8,010 bases of DNA, taken from positions 1-8,010 of the forward strand of contig JARRNJ010000093.1 of assembly GCA_037385045.1 (NCBI GenBank), read 5' to 3'. This stretch comes from JARRNJ01 sp037385045. Its GTDB lineage: Bacteria; Pseudomonadota; Gammaproteobacteria; JASBUN01. Under the pieces are notes generated by a model. The model had not been told where the DNA came from and made no database searches. It was given only the letters and a program-made list of their open reading frames with translations. The position numbers and the translations under genes were made by a program. The number at the start of each line of letters is the position of its first letter. Position 1 is the first letter of the stretch. This document shows, one piece after another, positions 1 to 4,888 of the stretch.

Positions 1-15
1 GACCGGAGGATCATC

Positions 16-44
16 GTAGGGTGGATAAGCGCAGCGCATCCACC
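16..44 (+). repeat. Dispersed GGGTGGATAAGCGCAGCG-type palindromic repeat, copy 1
   Basis: A 29-bp element beginning GTAGGGTGGATAAG and ending GCGCATCCACC. It is identical over all 29 bases to the copy at 3562-3590 and nearly identical in inverted form to 3510-3533. Its own ends (GTGGAT and ATCCAC) are complementary, so it can form a small hairpin. Elements of this look are scattered in intergenic DNA of many gammaproteobacteria; their function is unknown to me. Confidence 0.8.
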
Positions 45-335
45 GGACACCGCCACCGGCGTCGCCGTCCGCCGGCGGCCTCGACCCGACCGGCAGCGCC
101 GCAAAGTCAAATCGCCGGTTCCCGCTTGCGCTTGGCGCGGCGCACCGCAACTCAATTGCGCCCATCGGGCCGTCTGCTGCATGCCAAACGCCGATTTCCG
201 GGACCGCTCAAATTTCTGAGAAGTCACAGCCGGTGCCTGCATTCACAGTATAGTAATCGCTGCCGCGCCGGTTGTCCGCGCTACAATGGGGCGGCTCCGT
301 CCTGGGAGCGTCTTGACTCGTTTCGCCGACCATTC
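45..335. other. Noncoding leader region before the thioredoxin-like gene
   Basis: No convincing gene is seen here. A reading frame open from 21 runs into the thioredoxin-like gene, but its upstream part is Arg/Ser/Pro-rich, resembles no protein family I know and starts inside the dispersed repeat, so I treat it as noncoding. A -10-like TACAAT at 282-287, without a good -35, and a TATAGT at 249-254 are the only promoter-like hexamers noticed. Either could serve the gene at 336, but this is weak. Confidence 0.4.
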
Positions 336-845
336 ATGGCCACTGTGCGGTCCAAGCGCTGGTTTCGGTTCACCTGGCAGGCACTGCTGTTTATTGCCGT
401 GCTGTTTGCGGTGCACCTGTACGTGACCCGTAATGCGGTGACGGGCCCGGCGCCGCCGTTTGCCGGCAGGCTGCTCGACGGTGAGCCCGTTTCACTGCAA
501 CAGTTTCGCGGGCGCCCGCTGCTGGTGCACTTCTGGGCCAGCTGGTGCGGCATCTGTCGCCTTGAGCAATCGAGCATTGCGGCCCTGGCACGCGACCACC
601 AGGTCGTCACCATTGCCATGCAGTCGGGCGGTGCGGTGTCCGTGAAGAACTATCTGCACAAACACAAGCTGCATATCCCTGTGTTGTTGGACCAGAACGG
701 CGTACTGGCGCGCCGCTATGGTGTGCGGGGCGTGCCGACCAGCTTCGTGGTTGACGGCAACGGGGTGATCCGCTTTGTCGAGGTCGGCTATACCACCGGC
801 CTGGGGCTGCGGCTGCGGCTGTGGTGGGCAGGCTTGACTCGATGA
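336..845 (+). CDS. Membrane-anchored thioredoxin-like protein (ScsD/TlpA type)
   Basis: A 169-residue periplasm-facing thiol-disulfide oxidoreductase. Residues 1-12 are basic and are followed by one membrane segment (about 13-31), so the protein is probably tethered to the inner membrane with its catalytic domain outside. The thioredoxin fold covers about 38-152. The redox motif is WASWCGICR (Cys71-Gly-Ile-Cys74), and the cis-proline loop GVPTS has Pro134. The C-terminal stretch GLRLRLWWAGL resembles the tail of Salmonella ScsD, which works with ScsB/ScsC in copper and redox stress. No scsB or scsC neighbour is visible, so the electron donor and substrate are unknown. The start at 336 places the membrane anchor at the N-terminus; no strong Shine-Dalgarno precedes it, and an extension back to 21 is unlikely. 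A TlpA/ResA-like role in cytochrome maturation is an alternative. Confidence 0.85.
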   Translation: MATVRSKRWFRFTWQALLFIAVLFAVHLYVTRNAVTGPAPPFAGRLLDGEPVSLQQFRGRPLLVHFWASWCGICRLEQSSIAALARDHQVVTIAMQSGGAVSVKNYLHKHKLHIPVLLDQNGVLARRYGVRGVPTSFVVDGNGVIRFVEVGYTTGLGLRLRLWWAGLTR

Positions 846-911
846 CCGGATGCGGCGCGTTGCCGTTGGCGGCGTTGAACGTACTCCGAGGACGGATAGC
901 GGGTTTGCAAT

Positions 912-1102
912 CGCAGAGGCCGCGGAGACGCAGAGTACGCAGAGTGATAATCCGCGAAGGGGCCAGAATTGATTTTGGCGGCGGTGAGGCGGCCAAGCGG
1001 CCGACGGCCTTTTTTGACCGCCGCAACGACCTCGATGTCCGACACGTAACCATCCGGCGCGCAAGGACCGATTCATATTGGATCCGCTCCGCGTCCTCTG
1101 CG
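912..1102. repeat. MITE-like element with terminal inverted repeats
   Basis: The left end (912-927, CGCAGAGGCCGCGGAG) is the reverse complement of the right end (1087-1102, CTCCGCGTCCTCTGCG) at 15 of 16 positions, framing 191 bp. A second perfect 8-bp inverted repeat lies inside (978-985 with 1017-1024). The left end continues with further CGCAGAG-like units to about 945. The interior has no credible protein. A third copy of the right end occurs at 2470-2485. The layout looks like a small non-autonomous mobile or hairpin element; no target-site duplication was established. Confidence 0.5.
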
Positions 1103-1152
1103 TTATCCATTGAAACGAGCGAGTTACTCCCGTGCCTCACCGCCGTCGACGC

Positions 1153-1175
1153 TGACAACCTGTTCCCGGTTGTCA
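1153..1175 (-). terminator. Stem-loop just after the stop of the minus-strand gene
   Basis: A perfect 8-bp stem with a 7-nt loop lies 6 nt beyond the stop codon of the gene at 1182-1628. No T-run follows on either strand, so it is not a textbook Rho-independent terminator. It could instead be a 3'-end-stabilising hairpin. Confidence 0.35.
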
Positions 1176-1181
1176 TTGTTC

Positions 1182-1628
1182 TCATCGTCTCTTGCGCCTT
1201 CCCTGATATCGCGTGACCGATTGTACGATCTGCTGCAGCGGCAGCCGGTTCAGGCCGCCGTACTCGTTCCTTGCCGCGATGATCAACGCGAATATGTTGG
1301 GTACGCCGTCGCCCGTGGTTGCGGCGCTGACGGTTTCCTGCAGGCCCAACAGCCCGCCGCACTGCACCTTGATCTCCCGGGCATGGGGCAGCGGTCCCGA
1401 CACGTGGGTGAGCTTCAGGGCGAACGCTGCTGCACCGCGCAGTTGTTCCAGCACCTCACTGCACTGCCGTTGGGCGGCTGGATCGGTACAGCCCGCCGCT
1501 TCCCGTTCGGCGATGTTGATGCGCACCAGCTTTTCGCAGGCGAAACGGCGGGTCAGCACGGCCTTTTCGAACACACAGCGCAGGGCGTTGACCGAGTGGT
1601 AGACCTCTTTGAATTCCTCTTCGTCCAT
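1182..1628 (-). CDS. Conserved cysteine-containing protein of unknown function
   Basis: 148 residues, soluble, with no signal peptide or membrane segment. The N-terminal half is acidic to mixed and probably helical, with cysteines at 18, 31, 47, 56 and 90. The pattern C18-x12-C31-x15-C47-x8-C56 could bind a metal or an iron-sulfur centre, but this is inference. The segment LPHAREIKVQCGGLLGLQ (about 80-97) looks like a conserved core, and the C-terminus is basic (RYQGRRKRR). The overall type recalls unannotated proteins of sulfur-oxidising gammaproteobacteria; I cannot assign a function. Good codon usage, an unbroken frame and a sensible composition support it as a real gene. The ATG at 1628 is the only obvious start, but no clear Shine-Dalgarno precedes it, so the true start could be elsewhere. 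It is transcribed away from the gene at 1813. Confidence 0.65.
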   Translation of the reverse strand: MDEEEFKEVYHSVNALRCVFEKAVLTRRFACEKLVRINIAEREAAGCTDPAAQRQCSEVLEQLRGAAAFALKLTHVSGPLPHAREIKVQCGGLLGLQETVSAATTGDGVPNIFALIIAARNEYGGLNRLPLQQIVQSVTRYQGRRKRR

Positions 1629-1727
1629 CGCGCATTGGCCGGGTCGACAGTGACCTGATTATCCGCGACGGGACCGCGGAGCGGCAAGGGGAGCGGCATC
1701 ACGCTTTGCCGGCCGCCGGAAAAGACC

Positions 1728-1761
1728 ATTCAGTTTGCATTCAGTCCGGCACCGGTAGCCT
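1728..1761 (+). promoter_or_regulatory. Predicted PhoP-type box and promoter of the Arg/His-rich protein gene
   Basis: Two direct copies of ATTCAG (1728-1733 and 1739-1744) lie exactly 11 bp apart. The second is followed by 11 nt and a -10-like TAGCCT (1756-1761), giving an expected start near 1768. Direct half-sites with an 11-bp period are the usual geometry for OmpR/PhoB-family regulators such as PhoP. The same half-site and the same 11-nt distance to TAGGCT occur upstream of the regulator's own operon (4889-4944). Confidence 0.6.
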
Positions 1762-1812
1762 GTTGCACATGGGTCGCCAATGGCCCCTGGAAACCGACAT
1801 CGGAGGTACATA

Positions 1813-2139
1813 ATGAAGACGCAAAAGACACTGATCAGTATAGCGGCCGGCCTGCTGCTCAGCGGCGGTGTGCTGCTCACCGCACCGGCACAGGCGCAGG
1901 AGCGTCACCACGGTGCGCGTAGTCAGGTCCATCACGTCGACCACCGCGCCGCGAACCGGGAGTGGCGCCGGGCGCCGAGGTGGGAACACCGCGCCGAGCG
2001 CCGCGCCTGGCGCGCGCACCGGCATCACGAGCGGCGCTGGTGGCGCGAGCACCGCCGGTATCGCGACGTGTACTACGCGCCGCCGCGGCACTACTACCAA
2101 TCCAGGTACCGTGTACAGTTCTATTTCTTCGGTAACTGA
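1813..2139 (+). CDS. Small exported Arg/His-rich protein
   Basis: 108 residues. The N-terminus is a clear Sec signal peptide: basic MKTQK, a hydrophobic core over 7-22, and a cleavage site after AQA at about residue 28. The mature part of about 80 residues is extraordinary in composition, with roughly 21 Arg and 11 His, many Trp and Tyr, no Lys and no Cys, ending in an aromatic tail QFYFFGN. It should be strongly basic and located in the periplasm or outside the cell. Candidate roles are binding metal ions or anionic lipopolysaccharide; both are inference, and I recognise no family. The start is firm: GGAGGT (1802-1807) stands 5 nt upstream of the ATG, and an in-frame upstream ATG at 1780 would spoil the signal peptide. 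The promoter carries a PhoP-like direct repeat, which links the gene to the two-component system at 6015. Confidence 0.75.
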   Translation: MKTQKTLISIAAGLLLSGGVLLTAPAQAQERHHGARSQVHHVDHRAANREWRRAPRWEHRAERRAWRAHRHHERRWWREHRRYRDVYYAPPRHYYQSRYRVQFYFFGN

Positions 2140-2183
2140 CGCCGCCGGCGCCCTGAACGTGACCGTTCATGGACGCAGTCCAC

Positions 2184-2259
2184 GTAGCCCGGATGAAGCG
2201 ACGCGGAACCCGGGGTGACCGATCCGTCCCCGGATTGCGTTGCACTTCATCCGGGCTAC
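2184..2259. repeat. TAGCCCGGATGAAG palindromic repeat, copy 1 of a tandem pair
   Basis: The element begins GTAGCCCGGATGAAG and ends CTTCATCCGGGCTAC, which is the exact reverse complement (15-bp arms). The centre includes GCGACGCGGAACCCGGG and CCCCGGATTGCGTTGC, which are also partly complementary, so the whole unit can form one long imperfect hairpin. The shared sequence starts about 10 bp before the palindrome (from 2174) and ends at about 2264. This is a REP-like intergenic repeat type common in proteobacterial genomes. Confidence 0.85.
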
Positions 2260-2296
2260 AGGTGTTGCTCACCGCGCTCGCGCACGCGCAGTCCAC

Positions 2297-2373
2297 GTAG
2301 CCCGGATGAAGCGACGCGGAATCCGGGGTGACCGATCCGCCCCCCGGATTGCGTTGCACTTCATCCGGGCTAC
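2297..2373. repeat. TAGCCCGGATGAAG palindromic repeat, copy 2 of a tandem pair
   Basis: This unit is a near-identical direct copy of 2184-2259 at a 113-114 bp offset, with a few substitutions and one extra C in the centre. It has the same 15-bp complementary ends. The shared flanks (2287 to about 2378) show that a unit larger than the palindrome was duplicated. Confidence 0.85.
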
Positions 2374-2462
2374 AGGTGCCGAGCCGCCGGACCGAGGAAT
2401 ACGGCAAAGACCTCGAAGGGCGGCAGCGGGTGGTAGTGGCGCGCGAGGCCCAATCAGTCTAT

Positions 2463-2503
2463 GGATTCGCTCCGCGTCCTCTGCGGCTCTGCGCTCTCTG
2501 CGT
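2463..2503. repeat. CTCCGCGTCCTCTGCG repeat followed by CTCTGCG units
   Basis: GGATTCGCTCCGCG at the start and CCTCTGCG after it match 1080-1102 at 22 of 23 positions, which is the right end of the MITE-like element. It continues with two more TCTGCG units (GGCTCTGCG, CTCTCTGCG), giving an irregular 8-9 bp periodic tract. No inverted partner was found nearby, so this is either a solo end or a separate family member. Confidence 0.7.
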
Positions 2504-2600
2504 TGCCGGCCGACGCCACGAAATAACGCGGCGCATTGCGGCGGGGGCGTGCAACGTGTCCTGCCGGCCAAGGCGAGCCGAAATGGGTCGGGCAGGGGTT

Positions 2601-2825
2601 TCAGACGTCCTCGCCCATGGGCCTGGGTTCGCGTTTTTGCGACAACAGGCGTTCGGCTTCGGCGTTGCTGCCGGCGAAGATCATGCGGTAGGTGTAGCCT
2701 TCGTCGCCCTCGGGAATCTCGGTGCGCAGCTTGCGCGTCAGCTGCTTCGCCTCCCGGTACTTGGGGAACGAGTCCACCGGCTCGAACGTGCGGTTGGTGA
2801 ATACCTTGTAGACGAAATAAGGCAT
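2601..2825 (-). CDS. Small conserved protein of unknown function (74 aa)
   Basis: 74 residues beginning MPYFVYKVF and ending REPRPMGEDV. It has no signal peptide or membrane segment. A beta-strand-like start is followed by a basic helix (about 21-38, PKYREAKQLTRKLRTE) and a strand-like TYRMIFAGS (about 45-53), then an acidic/basic helical tail. The phrase AEAERLL near residue 55 and the C-terminal GEDV look like conserved features; I associate this type with small unannotated gammaproteobacterial proteins, from memory only. The start at 2825 is preceded on its strand by AGGGAG (2841-2836) at 10 nt and by a promoter-like TATAAT at 2892-2887. A frame extending back to 2984 would run through that promoter and is not used. 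Confidence 0.75.
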   Translation of the reverse strand: MPYFVYKVFTNRTFEPVDSFPKYREAKQLTRKLRTEIPEGDEGYTYRMIFAGSNAEAERLLSQKREPRPMGEDV

Positions 2826-2886
2826 GGCTGAACGACTCCCTGGTGGCGTGGACCGGCGGCCGTGCGTGGTCCGTGGTTGGGACGAA

Positions 2887-2914
2887 ATTATACGGCTTAC
2901 CCACCGGTGTACAA
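2887..2914 (-). promoter_or_regulatory. Sigma-70-like promoter of the 74-aa protein gene
   Basis: On the minus strand, TTGTAC (2914-2909) is followed by a 16-bp spacer and a consensus TATAAT (2892-2887). The expected start near 2880 gives a leader of about 55 nt. The -10 is perfect; the -35 matches only in TTG. Confidence 0.55.
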
Positions 2915-3115
2915 CTGCGCCCGGGGCACGAATGCGCCCGGGGCGCAGCCCCGTCAGGTCAACAGCCGTGATTGATAACCGCACGGATCAGCCGGGTTTG
3001 GTGCCCGGTGCCGGCCTGGATTCGCTGAACGCCGGTGTAGTACCATCCTAACCCGTTTTCCCGCCCCGGCGGGAGCCGGCGCGGCAACCCGGACACCCAA
3101 GCGGGCGGAGGCACC

Positions 3116-3424
3116 ATGAGCGAAGACGAGCGGTCGAAAGAAGAGGTCATCATTCGGGCGGTGAAGCAGGCGCTCACCCGCGTGATCAAGGATACCGCCA
3201 CGCCTCCGGGCATGATTCATCCGCTCAAGGATGACACCATCCGCGAGCTGCGCGAGTGCCTTTTGTTGATCTCGAAGCGGGAACAGGAGCTGGCCGCTGC
3301 GGCCGGCCGCTCCATGGACATGCGGCCGCGCTTCGTGGACGAGCCCCGCAAGCAGGACGATGTGGTGATCCCGTTGGACGCATCCGGGCTCACCCGTACC
3401 AAGCCCAAAGACAGCGACAGCTGA
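3116..3424 (+). CDS. Small conserved protein of unknown function (102 aa)
   Basis: 102 residues, soluble, with no signal peptide or membrane segment. An acidic start (MSEDERSKEE) leads into a probable helix (about 8-26), then a loop TATPPGMIHPLKDD (27-40), a second helix (about 40-64) carrying the single cysteine (Cys48), and a charged, likely flexible tail from about 75. GGAGG at 3107-3111 lies 4 nt before the ATG, so the start is well supported. I have a vague memory of proteins like this carrying the label 'segregation and condensation protein A', but real ScpA is more than twice this length and I see no kleisin features, so I leave it unassigned. A GC-rich hairpin (CCCGCC and GGCGGG, 3060-3073) lies in its leader. 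No operon partner is evident. Confidence 0.75.
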   Translation: MSEDERSKEEVIIRAVKQALTRVIKDTATPPGMIHPLKDDTIRELRECLLLISKREQELAAAAGRSMDMRPRFVDEPRKQDDVVIPLDASGLTRTKPKDSDS

Positions 3425-3509
3425 TCCGCGCCGGCATCTGCGGGCCACGTCCCCGACCCACGCTTCCCCTGCCGATCTTGTTTCCGGCCCCGCGCTGTTG
3501 CGGGCCAAC

Positions 3510-3533
3510 GGTGGATGCGCTGCGTTTATCCAC
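3510..3533 (-). repeat. GTGGATAAGCGCAGCG-type repeat, inverted copy
   Basis: On the minus strand this 24-bp stretch matches 3567-3590 at 23 of 24 positions (one C/T change). With that copy it forms an inverted pair separated by 33 bp that could fold into a long hairpin. Confidence 0.8.
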
Positions 3534-3561
3534 TCCACGACAACCCCCACGTCCGGAAAAG

Positions 3562-3590
3562 GTAGGGTGGATAAGCGCAGCGCATCCACC
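3562..3590 (+). repeat. GGGTGGATAAGCGCAGCG-type repeat, copy 2
   Basis: Identical over 29 bases to the copy at 16-44 and inverted relative to 3510-3533. The complete identity of two copies 3.5 kb apart suggests recent copying or gene conversion. Confidence 0.85.
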
Positions 3591-3719
3591 GTGCAAGGGT
3601 GGAGTCGACCACGGCCCCCGCCTTTGGCTGCAAGACAAACAAGATAATCAATAACTTATAATCCACACCCCAGCACCCATACCAAGCTAATGGGCGTATA
3701 AAATTTTTACGAATAATGG

Positions 3720-3748
3720 TTGACTAAATTACTCTGAATTACTAAATT
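3720..3748 (+). promoter_or_regulatory. Sigma-70-like promoter of the alpha-beta-barrel protein gene
   Basis: TTGACT (3720-3725), a 17-bp spacer and TAAATT (3743-3748) form a good vegetative promoter in AT-rich DNA. The expected start is near 3755, giving a leader of about 55 nt to the ATG at 3811. Confidence 0.6.
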
Positions 3749-3752
3749 AGAG

Positions 3753-3769
3753 GTCACTTATACAGTGAC
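3753..3769. promoter_or_regulatory. Perfect palindrome at the expected transcription start (possible operator)
   Basis: GTCACT (3753-3758), five bases TATAC, and AGTGAC (3764-3769). It begins 4 bp after the -10 hexamer, so it covers the predicted +1 and could be bound by a dimeric repressor, or fold as a small hairpin at the mRNA 5' end. No regulator gene is adjacent. Confidence 0.45.
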
Positions 3770-3810
3770 AGGCCCCAGCGGGGGGCACAACGAATTCAGG
3801 AGGTCTTCCC

Positions 3811-4230
3811 ATGTTTCAACCGCTGTCAATTCCGTTCGGTTCCGTCATGCTGTTCAACGTGGTGAAGCTCAAAGAGGGCGTGTCCGGGGAAGACGTGGAA
3901 CTGGCCCTGGGCGAGATGTGCAACGTGGTCAAGAACACCTACGGCGACGATAAGGGCGGCTTCATCGGCGGCCAGGTATTCAAATACGCCGGCTTCGTCT
4001 CCGACGAGGGCTCGGTCGGCGAAGGCGGCCACACCGACGACCACATTGCCATCGTCACCTACTGGCAGTCATTCGACCAGCACGAGCGGTCCCACGCCGA
4101 CCACGTGTTCAAGGAGAAGTTTGACGCTCTGGCGCAGTATTGCACCGAGACCTACGAGATCGGCTACGAGATGCTGTGGCAGGGTGCGCCGGAAGACGAG
4201 CAAGCGCCGTCCGAGCATCAGGCGGCGTGA
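3811..4230 (+). CDS. Probable dimeric alpha-beta-barrel (ABM-like) protein
   Basis: 139 residues, soluble, with no signal peptide. The order of elements suits a ferredoxin-like alpha+beta domain of the antibiotic-biosynthesis-monooxygenase or EthD superfamily: strand (SVMLFNVVKL, 11-20), helix (about 25-43), strand (FIGGQVFKYAGF, 51-62), strand (HIAIVTYWQSF, 78-88), then helix starting with the motif DQHERSHAD (89-97) and running to about 112, and a last strand near 113-123. His74, His91, His95 and His98 could bind a metal. The YWQSFDQHERSH segment faintly recalls the fold shared with sulfur oxygenase reductase, but the protein is far shorter and no such activity is claimed. A strong AGGAGGT (3798-3804) lies 6 nt before the ATG, and the gene has its own promoter, so expression may be high. 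The substrate is unknown. Confidence 0.7.
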   Translation: MFQPLSIPFGSVMLFNVVKLKEGVSGEDVELALGEMCNVVKNTYGDDKGGFIGGQVFKYAGFVSDEGSVGEGGHTDDHIAIVTYWQSFDQHERSHADHVFKEKFDALAQYCTETYEIGYEMLWQGAPEDEQAPSEHQAA

Positions 4231-4246
4231 CGGCAACTGCGGCAGA

Positions 4247-4268
4247 GGCGGGCGCTCCGGCGTCCGCC
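4247..4268. terminator. GC hairpin between convergent genes
   Basis: GGCGGGCG (4247-4254), loop CTCCGG and CGTCCGCC (4261-4268) form an 8-bp stem with one G-T pair, midway between the two converging stop codons. No T-run follows on either strand, so a terminator role is only suggested by position. Confidence 0.35.
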
Positions 4269-4284
4269 GTTGCGGGCTGGATCC

Positions 4285-4770
4285 TCAGGGGTGCGGTTGC
4301 GGGGCGCTGTGGCCGCGCGCCCTTGGGGCGCAAAGCGCTTCGATGAGCTGGTCCTCCAGTTCGATGCGCTCGGCCAATTCCTCGCCCAGGCCGGAAAGGT
4401 CATTTTCCAGCTGTTTCGGCGGCGTCTGCGGTACGTCGCCCTCGTAGCGGTCGTTGAAATCGACAATGTACTGCGTGGTCTGGGCGATGCGGGGATAGAT
4501 CTGCTCGGCCAGGGCGAGCACCGCCCGGCGCCGTTCCTGGCGCTCCTCCAGGTGCCGGTACAGGCGGAAATGGGCGTTCGCCGTATAGTCGATCAGCGTC
4601 TCGCAGAAATCCTGCAGCAGTTCAGGCAGGTCGTCGTCGTCCACGAACGGTTTGCGCGCGGCCAGCTGGCTGTACAGCGCCAGCATTTCCTTGCGCAGGT
4701 CCACCAGGTCGCGAATCAGGTGCTGTGACCGGGTGCGCCGTTCGTTGCCATGTGATGTTTCGCTTTGCAT
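4285..4770 (-). CDS. rsd: Rsd/AlgQ-family anti-sigma-70 regulator
   Basis: 161 residues, close to the E. coli Rsd and Pseudomonas AlgQ length. Rsd binds region 4 of the housekeeping sigma factor RpoD, sequestering it and favouring alternative sigma factors, typically in stationary phase. The family's signature segments are visible in order: LLQDFCETLIDYTANAHFRL (51-70), matching the DDFCQSLVDYLSAGHF region of E. coli; QIYPRIAQTTQYIVDFND (90-107), matching the IWPQLEANTQQIMDYYD region; and LSGLGEELAERIELEDQLI (125-143), matching LSDIGEALEARFVLEDKLI. The protein is all helical and cytoplasmic. The start at 4770 is directly preceded by GGAGGGAGGG, so ribosome binding is strong. It is convergent with the gene at 3811 and divergent from the two-component operon, with its own promoter-like TTGACT. 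Confidence 0.9.
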   Translation of the reverse strand: MQSETSHGNERRTRSQHLIRDLVDLRKEMLALYSQLAARKPFVDDDDLPELLQDFCETLIDYTANAHFRLYRHLEERQERRRAVLALAEQIYPRIAQTTQYIVDFNDRYEGDVPQTPPKQLENDLSGLGEELAERIELEDQLIEALCAPRARGHSAPQPHP

Positions 4771-4828
4771 CCCTCCCTCCGGTGCCTTGTTGTTCTTGGC
4801 GGGACCACCCGAAGGAACCCGTTGCGTT

Positions 4829-4858
4829 ATTTAGCCTGCCCTGCGCCCCTCAAGTCAA
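4829..4858 (-). promoter_or_regulatory. Sigma-70-like promoter of rsd
   Basis: On the minus strand, TTGACT (4858-4853) is followed 18 bp later by CTAAAT (4834-4829), or 19 bp later by TAAATA. The leader to the rsd ATG would be about 50 nt. The -35 is good; the -10 is moderate. Confidence 0.5.
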
Positions 4859-4888
4859 CCGCGGGGGGCCGCGGCGGCGTCTGCCGGC

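Larger units (their letters stand above)
846..1181. other. Noncoding gap between thioredoxin-like gene and minus-strand gene
   Basis: 336 bp with no supported gene. It holds the inverted-repeat element at 912-1102 and, close to the 3' end of the minus-strand gene, a perfect 8-bp stem (TGACAACC at 1153-1160, GGTTGTCA at 1168-1175) with a 7-nt loop. A run of six T at 1010-1015 after GGCCGACGGCC resembles a weak intrinsic terminator reading rightward from the thioredoxin-like gene, but its stem is short. Confidence 0.55.
2140..2600. other. Repeat-filled noncoding region
   Basis: No supported gene in 461 bp. From left to right it holds a small hairpin just after the Arg/His-rich gene (TGAACG at 2154-2159, CGTTCA at 2164-2169), the two tandem palindromic repeats, and the CTCTGCG repeat tract at 2463-2503. 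Open frames here translate the repeats, with duplicated low-complexity peptides in several frames, and are not taken as genes. Nothing recognisable was seen at 2504-2600. Confidence 0.7.
3425..3810. other. Noncoding region: repeats then AT-rich promoter DNA
   Basis: 386 bp without a supported gene. The left part carries a bulged hairpin (3486-3493 with 3500-3506), then the inverted repeat pair 3510-3590. From about 3640 base composition changes sharply from GC-rich to AT-rich up to about 3765, the most AT-rich stretch of the window. It contains an isolated TATAAT (3657-3662), the TTGACT/TAAATT promoter and a perfect palindrome. Confidence 0.7.

Noticed and set aside
21..335. In-frame upstream extension of the thioredoxin-like gene
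   Set aside because: It begins inside a dispersed repeat, has Arg/Ser-rich low-complexity content, and would bury the membrane anchor in the middle of the protein.
2174..2378. Possible CRISPR array
   Set aside because: Only two units, each a palindrome much longer than a CRISPR repeat, with no spacer series and no cas genes.
1877..2407. 176-residue minus-strand frame across the palindromic repeats
   Set aside because: Its sequence contains duplicated repeat-derived peptides (CSPDEVQRNPG twice) and overlaps the Arg/His-rich gene; it is translated repeat DNA.
2916..2947. Direct repeat TGCGCCCGGGGC (2916 and 2933), the second copy part of a 15-bp palindrome
   Set aside because: Short and GC-only, in a GC-rich background; it could be an operator but nothing links it to a gene start or regulator.
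2954..3589. 211-residue minus-strand frame
   Set aside because: It is antisense to the 102-aa gene with its good ribosome binding site and also runs through the dispersed repeat.
4270..4728. 152-residue plus-strand frame
   Set aside because: It is antisense to rsd, which shows clear family motifs.
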